DNA of 64,000 nucleotides from Listeria floridensis FSL S10-1187 (GCF_000525875.1 NZ_AODF01000019.1:1-64000), one strand, 5' to 3'; shown: positions 42,784 to 53,018, numbered from the stretch's first letter. The notes: a model not told the origin generated them from the sequence alone. A program made the numbers and translations.

Positions 42784-43638
42784 CTACACATCATATTCCA
42801 ATTCTTTTTCCGCTTGTTCGATAAAATCGAATGGCGTTTGAATTGTCTTCGGATCAAATACTTTTGCACCAATCCGTAGTTCAATCCGAACGCGGTATTT
42901 AGTCGCAAATTCATTATTATTCGCCTCAGCCACTCGTTCTTTTATCCGGTTCATCACTAGCTTGCTGCCAGGATCATCTGTAAGAAGAAGCAATCCCCAT
43001 GTTGCTTCTTCTTTATCAAGCAGATAAAGCACATCACTTGTTCGGATTGATGACTCAAGCAGCGACGATATATCCTGCATGGCGATACGCATCTCTTCAC
43101 TGCTCTGAAATCTTCTCAATTCTTTCCAGTGTCTCACCTTCACAATCAGCAAGCTGAGCGGTAAATCATAGCGTGTCGAAATGCTTGCAAAAATCGCTTC
43201 ATCATTTTGAAAGGAAACAATATTTTTTAAAAGCGTATCCTGATCAATTGTTCCAAGATATTCATTTTGATTGCGAATACGTGCATTTTCCGATTGCAAC
43301 TGTGTTGTATTGCGTGTAAATAAAAATACAGCAAGTGTCAAAAGTGGTGTCATAATCAGCCAAAAATAGGCGCTTGCCGAGTATTCCACGCCTTTCATCA
43401 AGCTCGTGAATAAAATGAAACTCGCATAACCGAAAATAAATACTACATTGAGCACTAAACCGAGCGTCAAATTCGTAAAATAAGTAATGACTGCGATTAA
43501 TAGTGCCAATGTGAGGAAAATTAAATGATCGAGATACGTATCGGGATTACTCGCTACAAAAGCGATGCAAATGAAAGAAAGAAGGATGAAAAGTAAGAAA
43601 CCAATATCAGTGATTAAATTTTCGCGATTTTTCTTCAT
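42784..43638 (-). CDS. pssE: PssE-type membrane protein with degenerate GGDEF domain
   Basis: 284 residues. About four membrane helices (15-110) and a short coiled coil (NTTQLQSENARIRNQNEY) precede a degenerate GGDEF domain. RTSD, an RxxD I-site, is followed after five residues by DKEEA where GGDEF should be, so it should not make c-di-GMP but could bind it. In L. monocytogenes the last gene of the pss operon (lmo0531) encodes a c-di-GMP receptor of this type that activates exopolysaccharide synthesis. ATG 43638 is 14 bases after pssD, behind GGAGG. Confidence 0.85.
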   Translation of the reverse strand: MKKNRENLITDIGFLLFILLSFICIAFVASNPDTYLDHLIFLTLALLIAVITYFTNLTLGLVLNVVFIFGYASFILFTSLMKGVEYSASAYFWLIMTPLLTLAVFLFTRNTTQLQSENARIRNQNEYLGTIDQDTLLKNIVSFQNDEAIFASISTRYDLPLSLLIVKVRHWKELRRFQSSEEMRIAMQDISSLLESSIRTSDVLYLLDKEEATWGLLLLTDDPGSKLVMNRIKERVAEANNNEFATKYRVRIELRIGAKVFDPKTIQTPFDFIEQAEKELEYDV

Positions 43639-43651
43639 AATTTCTCCTCCC

Positions 43652-45709
43652 TCATTTCTTCCGATATTTTCGAACTAAAAGAACGACTGCAACAACTAGA
43701 ATTCCAAGAGCAAGAGCTGCAACAATAAGAAAAGGAACCGCCGAACTATTTTCTTCAAGCGCCCGTTTTAAGTTGAACGATTCAGTATCACCCGCAACTT
43801 TTTTGAAACGATAGGCGTGAATATTTTCATCTTGATCAATCAACACCCCGTCCCCATATGTCTTGCTGAGCATTTCACTCGAACTCAGTAGCGTCGAACC
43901 TAGTTCAGTCATCTCAGGTGTTGCTCCAGTGACAGCTAATAGCGCTCGATTTTTATTATAGACAGATGGAAGTAGTTGGACACTTCCGATGCGGTCGCCA
44001 TAACTCGAATCAATTTTCATTTTTTCATTGGAAACAAACCTTGTTCCAGTCTTGTTATAGGCAAAGTACAAATTTGGATTGGCTTTTTTGAGAACTTGAT
44101 TGCTCGTCATCTTTCCAATCGCAATCATGTTTTGTTTGTTATTTTGGTTCGTAAGATTTTTACTATTTACCACATTAAGCGTTCCATTGTTACCGTCTGT
44201 AAACTGACCGAGCAAGTTAAATAAATTTTCAAGTGTTGCCAGTTCAGTTAAACCAACTTTATTCGGTAAAACAACAAGCGTATTCTCATAAGCGCCGTCT
44301 GTAATAAACGGATATGGATAGTAGTTAAATAGAAGCTCTTGTTTCTCGCTCGTATGGAGATCAAATGTTGTATCCGACGTTACATAGCCCCACGGAATTT
44401 CTGAATCTCCGATAAAACCGCAATAATTATCTTCTAGAATCAAATCAAAAGCAACTGTAACATTAAAATTACCGATGATATTCATGTCCTTCGGTACATT
44501 AATCGTAAAACTGTCGTTATTCGCTTTATCTGCCGTCAGTTTCTTACTGCCAATCGGCTTGCCATTAATTAAAATGGTCACAAGAGAATGTTTGAAATCC
44601 AAGTTTTGCGAATAACGAAAGCGCAGATTCACTTTTGTACCATCAGCAACCATTCGGTTCGAAGGAACTTTGACGAAGTATTCCTGCTCCACATGCCCAA
44701 TGCCCTTCACTTTATCCCCCGCATAACTTAGCTTGATTTCACGGTCGATTTTCGTTTTTTCCGTCGCCACATCTTCATCTTGCTTCACCCACTTTTCATC
44801 TGAACCAAGCTGTGCCGTCAAATCTTTATTCGCGAGTAAACGCCCGGCCGTCTCAAGTGCCGCATCATTTTTTGATGTCACGATCAGAATGTGCTTGCCG
44901 CTATGATTCACAAGCTTCACAAGCGCTTCTTCTTTCAAGCGGCTGCTGTCTGTCACATCATTTTGAAAGTCAGCATCCAGATTTTTAAACTTGGCAATCA
45001 CCAGCTGATAATCTGTTTTTCCGCGTCGCTCGCTGTCCGCCACACTCGAAAATCCAAGCGCTTCATCATCAAGCGGATTTCGTGCCGCATAAGCGGACAA
45101 CGCGCGCAAGCCGCTTTCCAGTTCCGCATCTGTATTCTTCGCAGAGGTGAAGATGCCGCTCCAATGGTTTTTCACCGTGTCAATGCCGGTGAAACGCTTG
45201 CTGAAATCTGCGATCGTATTTTTAAAAGCCCGTTCGTTATACTGTACGTTGATGGTCGTTGCTTTATCAATATGTAGCCAGTTGGCAGGTGTTTCATCAA
45301 TCGTACAACGTTCATCAGACAACGTCGTATACACATAGCCTTCAATTGTCAGGACATTGGCACCCTTTTTCAGCTTGTTTTTTGGTACTTCGACTTCAAT
45401 TTCTTTCGTCCCTGGATCATTTTTATCCGGTTTAAATGAGTAAAACGGTACATCATTGATGCTAAAAGTAATGGTAGAAGCCTCTTGTTCAAGAAGCTGT
45501 GTTACTTTATAGATCATTTTAAACTTGACCGAATCTGTGTCCCAGTAATCTTCAAGCGTAAAATTTTGTTTCGTTGTTGTGTATTTTCCCCGTGCATCCT
45601 GGTCGTTTCCTAAAACAAACTGATAGGAATGATCGGCCGCTTCGGCATGTAAATTGGCAAAGAATAACAAGGAACAGCCAAGCAATAATCCTGCCAGTAC
45701 TTTTTTCAT
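43652..45709 (-). CDS. pssD: PssD, BcsB-like exopolysaccharide co-synthesis protein
   Basis: 685 residues. A signal peptide (ending near LHAEA) and one C-terminal transmembrane helix followed by RKYRKK frame a large extracytoplasmic region. That region resembles BcsB: ATTINVQYNERAF, DLILEDNYCGFIGDSEIPWG and repeated carbohydrate-binding-like halves. It probably guides the nascent polysaccharide made by PssC across the wall side. Third-to-last of the operon, 11 bases after pssC; start 45709 follows GGAGG. Intact frame. Confidence 0.88.
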   Translation of the reverse strand: MKKVLAGLLLGCSLLFFANLHAEAADHSYQFVLGNDQDARGKYTTTKQNFTLEDYWDTDSVKFKMIYKVTQLLEQEASTITFSINDVPFYSFKPDKNDPGTKEIEVEVPKNKLKKGANVLTIEGYVYTTLSDERCTIDETPANWLHIDKATTINVQYNERAFKNTIADFSKRFTGIDTVKNHWSGIFTSAKNTDAELESGLRALSAYAARNPLDDEALGFSSVADSERRGKTDYQLVIAKFKNLDADFQNDVTDSSRLKEEALVKLVNHSGKHILIVTSKNDAALETAGRLLANKDLTAQLGSDEKWVKQDEDVATEKTKIDREIKLSYAGDKVKGIGHVEQEYFVKVPSNRMVADGTKVNLRFRYSQNLDFKHSLVTILINGKPIGSKKLTADKANNDSFTINVPKDMNIIGNFNVTVAFDLILEDNYCGFIGDSEIPWGYVTSDTTFDLHTSEKQELLFNYYPYPFITDGAYENTLVVLPNKVGLTELATLENLFNLLGQFTDGNNGTLNVVNSKNLTNQNNKQNMIAIGKMTSNQVLKKANPNLYFAYNKTGTRFVSNEKMKIDSSYGDRIGSVQLLPSVYNKNRALLAVTGATPEMTELGSTLLSSSEMLSKTYGDGVLIDQDENIHAYRFKKVAGDTESFNLKRALEENSSAVPFLIVAALALGILVVAVVLLVRKYRKK

Positions 45710-45719
45710 AGTTTCCCTC

Positions 45720-46970
45720 CTAAAATCGCTCTGTCTTGTACCATTTTGTCTCCCGTTTTAAAATCGTATCTTTTAAAAATATATAAAAACCATAAGCTGC
45801 GACAATCATCCACAACTGGCAGTAAGTCACATACATCAATAAGATATAAAAGAAATTGGATAGCGAAATTTCGTCTTTTTCTGTCGAAAGCGTGATGAAC
45901 GTTCCGGTTACAAATAAAATAATCGCAAGTATCCAAAGCGTTGAGCTGAACCCGGCGAGCGTTGTATGGACGTAGCCAAGCAAATGCAAGATGAGCAGTG
46001 TATCACTTAATAAAAGCGAGCTTAGTAGCAAAAAGTAAATTGATAAAAAATATAAAATATCGAAACGAATACGACGAGCTGATTTTTGGAACAGTAGCGG
46101 TACATTTTTAAGAATGACATAGATATTACCTTTTGCCCAGCGCGAGCGTTGTTTAAACCAAACTGGCAATGTTTGCGGTTCTTGTTCCCATGTCACGGCT
46201 TTGGATTGGAATTTGATGCGGTAGCCCATCATATAAATCCGAAAACTGATTTCTGTATCTTCGGCAACCGCTTTGACATCCCAGCCACCGATTGCTTCGA
46301 GAATTGATCTGCGAACAATGAAATTCGTCCCAGGAATTGTACAAAGCTTAAAGAGCGACCAGCGTCCTGCTTGCGCCATCCACTGAAATGATAAGGTTTC
46401 GATATTGATAAAGCGCGTCAGCCAGCTCGCATCACGATTCCTAGTGCGGAATTTTCCGATCACAGCGCCGAGTTTGGCATCATGTGTGATTTCGCCGACT
46501 AAGTAGCGGAGCGCTGTTTTTTCAGGCGTATTGTCTGCATCATAAATGGCAATATACTCACCTCGGCTCGTTTCAAAGCCGATATTAAGTGCATTTGACT
46601 TGCCTTTCCCACCGGTTTCCGCATCCGTGTTGATCACGGTAAAAAAGCGATCTGGATAACGTTTTTTCACTTCTGCAAGCAGTTCAGCACTATTATCTGA
46701 GGAATTATCATTGATTACGATCACTTCATAGCGATCATGCGGATAGTCAAATGCAAGCAGCGATTCAACCGTTTTGACGATCACTTTTCCTTCGTTATGT
46801 GCGGGCACCATGATCGACACAAACGGGGCTTCCCCTTCAACTTGAGGGACGGCACGGCGTTCATTGCGTAAATAATACACATAGCCGGCGACAATCAGCG
46901 CAATATTCACAAGCAGCAGTCCCCATATACAAATTACTGCAAAAAGTGAAATATAATCGGCAGCAGTCAT
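45720..46970 (-). CDS. pssC: PssC, family 2 membrane glycosyltransferase
   Basis: 416 residues. Two N-terminal helices, then the GT-A domain with ISIMVPAHNEG-like VSIMVPAHNE, NDNSSDNS, the DxD-type YDADNTPEK, AEDTEISFR and the processive-synthase QRSRWAKGN, followed by four or more helices. This QxxRW layout marks a processive beta-glycosyltransferase like BcsA, but without a PilZ domain, so control must come through a partner such as PssE. It makes the Pss exopolysaccharide (a ManNAc-galactose polymer in L. monocytogenes). Start 46970 is 11 bases after pssB. Confidence 0.92.
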   Translation of the reverse strand: MTAADYISLFAVICIWGLLLVNIALIVAGYVYYLRNERRAVPQVEGEAPFVSIMVPAHNEGKVIVKTVESLLAFDYPHDRYEVIVINDNSSDNSAELLAEVKKRYPDRFFTVINTDAETGGKGKSNALNIGFETSRGEYIAIYDADNTPEKTALRYLVGEITHDAKLGAVIGKFRTRNRDASWLTRFINIETLSFQWMAQAGRWSLFKLCTIPGTNFIVRRSILEAIGGWDVKAVAEDTEISFRIYMMGYRIKFQSKAVTWEQEPQTLPVWFKQRSRWAKGNIYVILKNVPLLFQKSARRIRFDILYFLSIYFLLLSSLLLSDTLLILHLLGYVHTTLAGFSSTLWILAIILFVTGTFITLSTEKDEISLSNFFYILLMYVTYCQLWMIVAAYGFYIFLKDTILKRETKWYKTERF

Positions 46971-46980
46971 TTTTCATCCC

Positions 46981-48489
46981 TCATTTCATATATTTTCGGC
47001 GGTACATTTGATAACCAAAGATAAATAACACGACAAATACAAACAGCGTAATGCTAATGATCACACTAAAAACCTTTGATTGGACGGAAAAGAATCCGGT
47101 TAAAGATGCCGCTTCTTTCTGCTTAGATGCACTAGCCAATTTATCCTCTTGCATATTTGGATCAAGTGCGGCTCCATCAATCGTGATATAACCGTTTTCT
47201 GCTATAATTTGATCTTCGCTCGTTGTAACTTTTCGATCCACATCAGCAAAATCATTCAGCGAAAGCATCTTCAGCCACTTCACGGCTTCTTTCAGTGCAT
47301 GATCTGTTTTGAAAAGCGAAAACCCGATCGCAATATCAACTGGGAATGATCGTTTCTCAGAAAGGGTATCAAGCATTCCTTCATAGTCTGAACCGTCTAT
47401 ATAATACGGGGCTGAATCAAGTGCCACCGTTTGGTTCGTTTCTTTCGTAAAAATTACTCTTTCATCTGGAAAGAAAATTCCGGCTGAAAATGGGCTAAGT
47501 CCTTCTGTTTGATAAACTTGATCGCGTAGCCAGTAGTTTTCTGCACTGACACCAAGGGGAGCTACTTCATTTTCAGCAAAAAAGCGAATTGCAGTTTTCA
47601 TTACAGATGTAAGTTCACCTTGCGGGCTGTCGCCATACGTAACGACCGGCACATTCAACACCATTCGCCCGCCTCGTGTCTCCACATATTTTAAAAGGTT
47701 CGCGTAGTTTTTCGCAGCTGGCAACTTGGTGTTCTCAAAGACTGGACCAGCGCTAATGACAAATGGAATACCTGCTTCATAGAAGGCATCAGCCGTTTTT
47801 TTTACACGTTCAAAGTCGACAAATGGATTCACATCACGGATAACAACGAACTGCGCACGGCTTACTTTTAACCCATAAAATTTTTGAACGACATCGAGAA
47901 AAGCAAGCTCGCTTGGCGTTCCTTTCCAGAAAAAACTTGTGTAAATATCTTGTCCTTGCTTCACAGCAAAAGCTTGGTTTGAAAATTCATCCGTGTGAAG
48001 CGAACCGATTTTTTCGCCTTGAAAGTCCGTGATAATAGTAGCTTCTTTCACGAGAAATGGTGTCAATTCGCGTCCTTCAGCATTTTTAAGTCCCAGCGAA
48101 ACGTCTTGAACGTCATGCGTTGTTAAATGCATCCGGTTGCTGAACCATTCTGGCGGATTTTCACCGACCAACATAATTGGAGTCTCAGCTTGTTCAAGCG
48201 CCGCGCTAATCTGTTCCGGCAATGCATCCGGTTTGTTTTTAAGAACAATAATGTGCTGATACACGTTCAAATCGAATTTTTCTCGAATGGATGCAAGCTT
48301 CACGGTTTTTCCCGCCGAGGCAAGCATCCGCATTAATGTCTCAACATTATCTTTATTTTGCGATTCCTTCCCTAGACTATCATAAATCACAAGAGTATCC
48401 GGATGCTCCGCTTCTTTCGCGTGTCCATCTAATGGAAAGGCAAGCAGCAAAATTGCTAGGAGTATCAGAAAAAAACGCTTATTTGCCAT
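46981..48489 (-). CDS. pssB: PssB, DUF2334 polysaccharide deacetylase-like protein
   Basis: 502 residues. A signal peptide (to about GHAKEAEH) and one C-terminal helix (VIISITLFVFVVLFIFG) tether it outside the membrane. The central DUF2334 domain has FVVIRDVNPFVD and IPFVISAGPVF, which resemble the metal-binding motifs of polysaccharide deacetylases. It probably deacetylates or trims the Pss polymer, as proposed for the L. monocytogenes protein (lmo0528). It overlaps pssA by 11 bases. ATG 48489 has GGAGGCG upstream within the pssA end. Confidence 0.87.
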   Translation of the reverse strand: MANKRFFLILLAILLLAFPLDGHAKEAEHPDTLVIYDSLGKESQNKDNVETLMRMLASAGKTVKLASIREKFDLNVYQHIIVLKNKPDALPEQISAALEQAETPIMLVGENPPEWFSNRMHLTTHDVQDVSLGLKNAEGRELTPFLVKEATIITDFQGEKIGSLHTDEFSNQAFAVKQGQDIYTSFFWKGTPSELAFLDVVQKFYGLKVSRAQFVVIRDVNPFVDFERVKKTADAFYEAGIPFVISAGPVFENTKLPAAKNYANLLKYVETRGGRMVLNVPVVTYGDSPQGELTSVMKTAIRFFAENEVAPLGVSAENYWLRDQVYQTEGLSPFSAGIFFPDERVIFTKETNQTVALDSAPYYIDGSDYEGMLDTLSEKRSFPVDIAIGFSLFKTDHALKEAVKWLKMLSLNDFADVDRKVTTSEDQIIAENGYITIDGAALDPNMQEDKLASASKQKEAASLTGFFSVQSKVFSVIISITLFVFVVLFIFGYQMYRRKYMK

Positions 48490-50005
48490 TTTTTGTGCGC
48501 CTCCTTTTCTGCCATTTTTTCGCTAAGTAATCAACAAGCGAAGTCAGCACCATCAGAAGCGCAATATCATAGCAGACATTAAATAAAAACTCATGTTTTT
48601 CAAGATCGGCTTCCCCGTCGCCGACAAGCGTAATCAATAAAACGGCGAATCCAGTTCCAATTAAAACCAGTACTAGATCAAAACGTAGCAATCCGCGGTA
48701 ATCTTGCAGCCTGAAGCGAATCAAAAGTCCACGTCCGTACCCAATTAAGAGAGCCACAGCAAGCAAAACAATCATCCCGATAGAAGAGGGAGCTAAATTC
48801 GGCTTAAAGTTGCTATAAAGCGTAAAGAACTGAGTCTTTTCACCAAAAGGCTTACCGACACTTTTTTCATAGTTTCCCATTTCATTCGGCCGAATTTGGA
48901 AGGAATGCTTAGCAGACAAGTTCAGCAAGGATAAAAATTCGTCAGGGTGTGTCAAGTAAAATTGCAGAACAGGTACAAAGCCATATTCTTCATAAAACTC
49001 TTTTTCAAGAAACGGATCATCCGGATCAATCATTTTATACTTTTGATAATAAGTTGTTCCTTTTAAAAGTGCATACTGCTCATTCATTCCCATATCTTTT
49101 AAAGCTTGCTCTGGTTCTTTAGATTCTAATAAAATACCACGACTCATTGTTTGATATTGATTAATTGTAACAAAGGTTTTCGGAATGAAAGCATACATCA
49201 GCACACCGGTAACCAGAATAAGCACAAGAGAAATTACGACGCTTATGCGAAACTTCTTTTCTCTTGTTAAAAAAACGAAAAGTATTCCGAGTACGCTGAG
49301 AATGAGAGCCATGGGAGAATTTTGCTGTTTTACGGTGACAAGTAAGAGGCTCGCTACGGTAAAAAGCCCAAGTAAAAAATAATCGGGGTAACGTCTTGTG
49401 TAAAATAAAAGAAATGAAGCGGCGATCAACATCATAGCAATCAACATGATCCCCTCGCCGAAAAAGGAATTAAAGTAAGCGAGATAAGCTGTATCGCCGA
49501 AGATCAAGACAGCAAAAACGGCTACTACGTATCTTCTAGCACCTGACAGCTTAGCAGTAAGTCCCTCCACCAACAAATAAACGGTGGGAATGTACAAGGA
49601 GAACTGGACTGCTGCAAGGAAGCGCACATCAAATACTTCTGTTGAAAAGAATAATTTATTGAAAAAAATAGCCAGTTGAATGAATAGGCTTTGCGAAGAA
49701 ATGAATGCAGCGCCTTGTTCATTAAAGTATTGGTAAATACCAAACTGCTTCACAAAATAACCAAACTGCGAAGCATCATAACCAGACTGGTTGACATAAA
49801 GGCCATTGCTTGAGAATACACGAAAGAAATCGCCATTATCCGCTATTCCAATATATGGCGGGATAAACAGTACAATGATGCCAACAACGAGAACACCAAG
49901 TGCAGCAGTTGCTCCGGGAGTCAAAAATGATAGCAGACGCATAAAGAACAGCTTGATATCTTCGGATTTTCGTTTTTTCCTTGTTCTCGCTGCTCGCGGC
50001 ATCAT
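48479..50005 (-). CDS. pssA: PssA, polytopic membrane protein of the exopolysaccharide operon
   Basis: 508 residues. A basic N-terminus (RAARTRKKRK) precedes about eleven membrane helices, with a soluble loop around 285-390 (TYYQKYKMIDPDDPFLEKEFYEE is split there). It fits Lmo0527, first gene of the pss operon. Its exact step is not established; a glycosyltransferase-C-like or transport role is possible. It lies upstream of and overlaps pssB. ATG 50005 or the next ATG; AGAGGG upstream. A probable promoter (TACAAT near 50040) lies in the 90 bases before it. Confidence 0.83.
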   Translation of the reverse strand: MMPRAARTRKKRKSEDIKLFFMRLLSFLTPGATAALGVLVVGIIVLFIPPYIGIADNGDFFRVFSSNGLYVNQSGYDASQFGYFVKQFGIYQYFNEQGAAFISSQSLFIQLAIFFNKLFFSTEVFDVRFLAAVQFSLYIPTVYLLVEGLTAKLSGARRYVVAVFAVLIFGDTAYLAYFNSFFGEGIMLIAMMLIAASFLLFYTRRYPDYFLLGLFTVASLLLVTVKQQNSPMALILSVLGILFVFLTREKKFRISVVISLVLILVTGVLMYAFIPKTFVTINQYQTMSRGILLESKEPEQALKDMGMNEQYALLKGTTYYQKYKMIDPDDPFLEKEFYEEYGFVPVLQFYLTHPDEFLSLLNLSAKHSFQIRPNEMGNYEKSVGKPFGEKTQFFTLYSNFKPNLAPSSIGMIVLLAVALLIGYGRGLLIRFRLQDYRGLLRFDLVLVLIGTGFAVLLITLVGDGEADLEKHEFLFNVCYDIALLMVLTSLVDYLAKKWQKRRRTKNGK

Positions 50006-50067
50006 TTTTCATCCCTCTTTTCTATCTTCCCCTAGATATTGTATTACATTTATCAAATTTAAACTTT

Positions 50068-50093
50068 AAAAAAGCAATCAAATTTTTGATTGC
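50068..50093 (-). terminator. Terminator or attenuator between rpiR and pssA
   Basis: GCAATCAA / TTGATTGC (50074-50081 and 50086-50093), followed on the minus strand by six T (50073-50068). It lies downstream of rpiR and 63 bases before pssA. Confidence 0.7.
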
Positions 50094-50244
50094 CTCCTCA
50101 TGATGTGATATTCATAATTACTTATTTATTATATCAAAAAACAGGCGATATGTTACATTTTTTCAAATAACATTTCGCATTTTATTGAAACTGCTGAAAA
50201 ACAGCTTTTTTATTAACTTTTACACCTGATTCTGCGAACACTTT

Positions 50245-50996
50245 CTAGTTTTCCTGATCAATTTGACGCCTGATTTCTCGCGCGATACATTCAATCGTAT
50301 AGAGTGCAGGAAGCTGCGACGTTATATTAGCGTCTTGATACATTTCTTTGTTGATATAGTAGGCAATGTTGGCATCTGAAAGTCGCGCAATCGTCGATTT
50401 TGAACTGTTTGTGATCGAGATGACATGGCATTTTTGAGTTTTAAGTTCATGGATGTAACGGATGATATCTTCATTTTCACCATCGACTGAAACGGCTACA
50501 AGACAAATTTTATCAGATAGTTTACTTGAAAGATGGTAAAACGGGTGATTAAGCGGATCTTCGATATGAAGTGCAAGAGTAAATAATGAGGAAAAATAAA
50601 GGGCTCCATATTCAGCAATAACACCTGAGGAACCAATTCCCGCGAACAAGACCAGCTCGGATTTCCGAAGGATTGCAACTGCCGCTTGAAGTTGGCTTTG
50701 GAACTCATCCCCGGCTGTCCTTTTTTAAAAAAATCAATGTATGTTGTTTCATCCGACATGTCAATCGCAATTCGGCGTTGCTTTTCAGCGTATAATTTCA
50801 ATTTGACGCGAAATTCCGAAAAACCATTGCATTTAAACTTGCGGCAAAAACGTAAAATCGTTGTGGTACTGACATGCGTCTCGTCCGCCAAATCGCGAAT
50901 CCGCATGTACACGACTTGATTCAGATTTGCGGTAATGTAATTATAGATTTCTAATTCAGTATCATTTAGTTCGATATTTTGTTCCAAAAACAGCAT
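50245..50996 (-). CDS. RpiR-family (HTH plus SIS) regulator, frameshifted
   Basis: 250 residues once one missing base is added. The N-terminal HTH_6 domain (LNDTELEIYNYITANLNQV, VSTTTILRFCRKFKCNGF) is followed by a SIS phosphosugar-binding domain (LFAGIGSSGVIAEYGALYF, VAVSVDGENEDII, VISITNSSKSTIA). The break is at the junction of six T and seven A (50721-50733): one base too few, opposite to the other breaks. It is divergent from a GH4 6-phospho-beta-glucosidase gene, so it probably senses a phosphosugar and controls GH4 copy 2. ATG 50996 follows GGAGGG. Confidence 0.86.
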
Positions 50997-51117
50997 CCCA
51001 ATCCCTCCTTTCGTCATTTTACCATGTAACACCTTGTTACTCAAATGTGACAATTTCCATCTTTGAAAATGCTTACCTAAAAGTGGAAAAAGGCTAGCTT
51101 TTTTCTGTTATTCTTTC

Positions 51118-51168
51118 TATACTTGATCTTGTAAAGAACAAACGTAAACAAAATAGAAAGCGCAATCA
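51118..51168 (+). promoter_or_regulatory. Promoter -10 and cre site upstream of GH4 copy 2
   Basis: TATACT (51118-51123) is a good -10; the -35 is weak. AGAAAGCGCAATCA (51155-51168) matches 13 of 14 positions of the CcpA consensus and lies downstream of the start point, where binding blocks elongation. Catabolite repression is expected. Confidence 0.75.
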
Positions 51169-51203
51169 CAACTGATGCGCCTAAAATATTGGAGGAAGCG
51201 ATT

Positions 51204-52526
51204 ATGAAAAAAAATGGTATCAAAATTGCAACAATCGGCGGCGGTTCGAGCTACACACCTGAACTTATTGAAGGCTTTATCAAGCGCCAAGCAGAACTTC
51301 CTGTACGCGAACTTTGGCTTGTAGATGTCGAAGCAGGTAAAGAAAAACTTGAAATCGTCGGTAATCTTGCAAAACGGATGGTGAAAAAGGCTGGAGCTAA
51401 TATCGAAATTCATTTGACGCTCGACCGAGAAGAAGCTTTGAAAGACGCAGACTTCGTCACAACGCAACTCCGTGTCGGCTTGTTGGACGCTCGTATTAAA
51501 GATGAACGCATTCCAAATTCACACGGCGTTGTCGGGCAAGAAACGAACGGACCTGGCGGTATGTTTAAAGGCCTCCGTACAATCCCTGTTATTCTTGATA
51601 TTTGTAAAGATATGGAGCGACTTTGTCCGGATGCTTGGCTGATTAACTTCGCAAATCCTGCAGGAATGGTAACAGAAGCTGTGCTACGCTATAGTAATCA
51701 GAAGAAAGTAGTCGGATTATGCAACGGGCCAATTGGTATCGAACGCAATATCGCTGAAACGCTTGGTGTTGATCCATCTGATATCTACGTGGAATTTGTT
51801 GGGCTTAATCACATGGTTTTTGCGAAAACGGTTTATTATCAAGGGAAAGATGTAACGCGCGACGTTGTTTATAAAATGACGGAAGGCGATTCTGGTTCTA
51901 CACTGAAAAATATTAACGCTACTGGTTGGGATAAAACATTCTTGCGTACGCTTAATATGATTCCGATCGATTACTTGCGTTACTACTGGCAAACGAAGCA
52001 ACAGCTTGAAGATCAAGAAAAAGCGTATGCGGAACATGGCACACGCGCAGAAGTTGTGAAAAAAGTGGAAGCTGAACTTTTTGAGCTTTATAAACAAGAA
52101 GAATTGGCTGAAAAACCAAAACAACTTGAACAACGCGGTGGAGCTTATTATAGTGAAGCAGCATGTAATTTAATCAACTCGATTTATAATGACAAACGTG
52201 ATATTCAAATTGTTAATACACGCAACAACGGCGCTATTCTTGATATCGATCCAGATTCTGCGATTGAAACAAACTGTGTGATTACGCGCCAAGGTCCAAT
52301 CCCACTAGCAAGCGGACATCTTCCTATTGCAATCAACGGGATTATTCAAGAAATCAAAACGTTTGAACGCTTGACTGCTGAAGCAGCAGTTACAGGCGAC
52401 TACGATAAAGCTCTTCTTGCAATGACGATCAATCCGCTTACTCCAAGTGACGCAGAAGCTCGTGTACTTCTGGATGAACTGCTTGAAGCACACAAAGAAT
52501 ATTTGCCAAATTTCTTTAATAAATAA
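51204..52526 (+). CDS. GH4 6-phospho-beta-glucosidase, copy 2
   Basis: 440 residues, clearly paralogous to the GH4 enzyme at 35365-36699 (shared IATIGGGSSYTPELIEGF, NFANPAGMVTEAVLRY, GLCN, GLNHMVF, YYSEAACNLINSIYN). The metal/histidine region reads GLNHMVF here and GINHLHW in copy 1, a difference that could change substrate preference. NAD+/Mn2+-dependent cleavage of 6-phospho-beta-glucosides is expected. ATG 51204 follows GGAGG at 7-8 bases; a start five codons upstream overlaps that site. Single gene with its own terminator. Confidence 0.94.
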   Translation: MKKNGIKIATIGGGSSYTPELIEGFIKRQAELPVRELWLVDVEAGKEKLEIVGNLAKRMVKKAGANIEIHLTLDREEALKDADFVTTQLRVGLLDARIKDERIPNSHGVVGQETNGPGGMFKGLRTIPVILDICKDMERLCPDAWLINFANPAGMVTEAVLRYSNQKKVVGLCNGPIGIERNIAETLGVDPSDIYVEFVGLNHMVFAKTVYYQGKDVTRDVVYKMTEGDSGSTLKNINATGWDKTFLRTLNMIPIDYLRYYWQTKQQLEDQEKAYAEHGTRAEVVKKVEAELFELYKQEELAEKPKQLEQRGGAYYSEAACNLINSIYNDKRDIQIVNTRNNGAILDIDPDSAIETNCVITRQGPIPLASGHLPIAINGIIQEIKTFERLTAEAAVTGDYDKALLAMTINPLTPSDAEARVLLDELLEAHKEYLPNFFNK

Positions 52527-52535
52527 GTATGATGT

Positions 52536-52577
52536 AAAAAACCCGGCGGCTAAGTATCTCTCAGCCGCCGGGTTTTT
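52536..52577. terminator. Bidirectional GC-rich terminator after GH4 copy 2
   Basis: CCCGGCGGCT / AGCCGCCGGG (52542-52551 and 52563-52572) with A and T runs on both sides. It also ends the convergent stress-protein gene. Confidence 0.93.
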
Positions 52578-52585
52578 ACTATCCT

Positions 52586-53018
52586 CTATCTTGCAATCAG
52601 TGTATCCACTTCGGCATGCGCCAAAATGTATGTCGAGATACTTCCAAGCACAATCTTCTCCACCCGGTTCAGCCCCGTTGCTCCGACTACAATTAAATCT
52701 GCATGAAATTCATCTGGAATATCTTTAGCAAGAATAAGTTTCGGATTTCCGCTTTCCACATAAGTAACGATTTCTTTAATCCCTGCTCGCTCCGCTATAA
52801 CACGGTATGCTCCAACACGCTCTTTTGCAAGATCTGCCGCCCGCTTTTCAAGCGTTCCGTCATACGAAATATTCGGTGAAAACGATCTTAAATCCACTAC
52901 ACTGGCTACTGCAAGTGCTGCTTCATATTTTTTTTGCTAGTTCGAGCGCTTTTTGAAAAGCCCGATCCGCTTGATCTGATCCATCCACCGCTACTAAAAT
53001 ACGTTTATAATTTTCCAT
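52586..53018 (-). CDS. Universal stress protein A family, frameshifted
   Basis: 143 residues after repair. The start RILVAVDGSDQADRAFQKAL and the nucleotide-binding end ADLIVVGATGLNRVEKIVLGS (split motif G-x2-G-x9-GS) define an ATP-binding UspA protein. The frame breaks at eight T (52928-52935); with seven, LAKKYEAALAVASVVD joins both parts. Usp proteins act in stress survival; the direct role is unknown. ATG 53018 follows AGGAGG. Confidence 0.88.
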
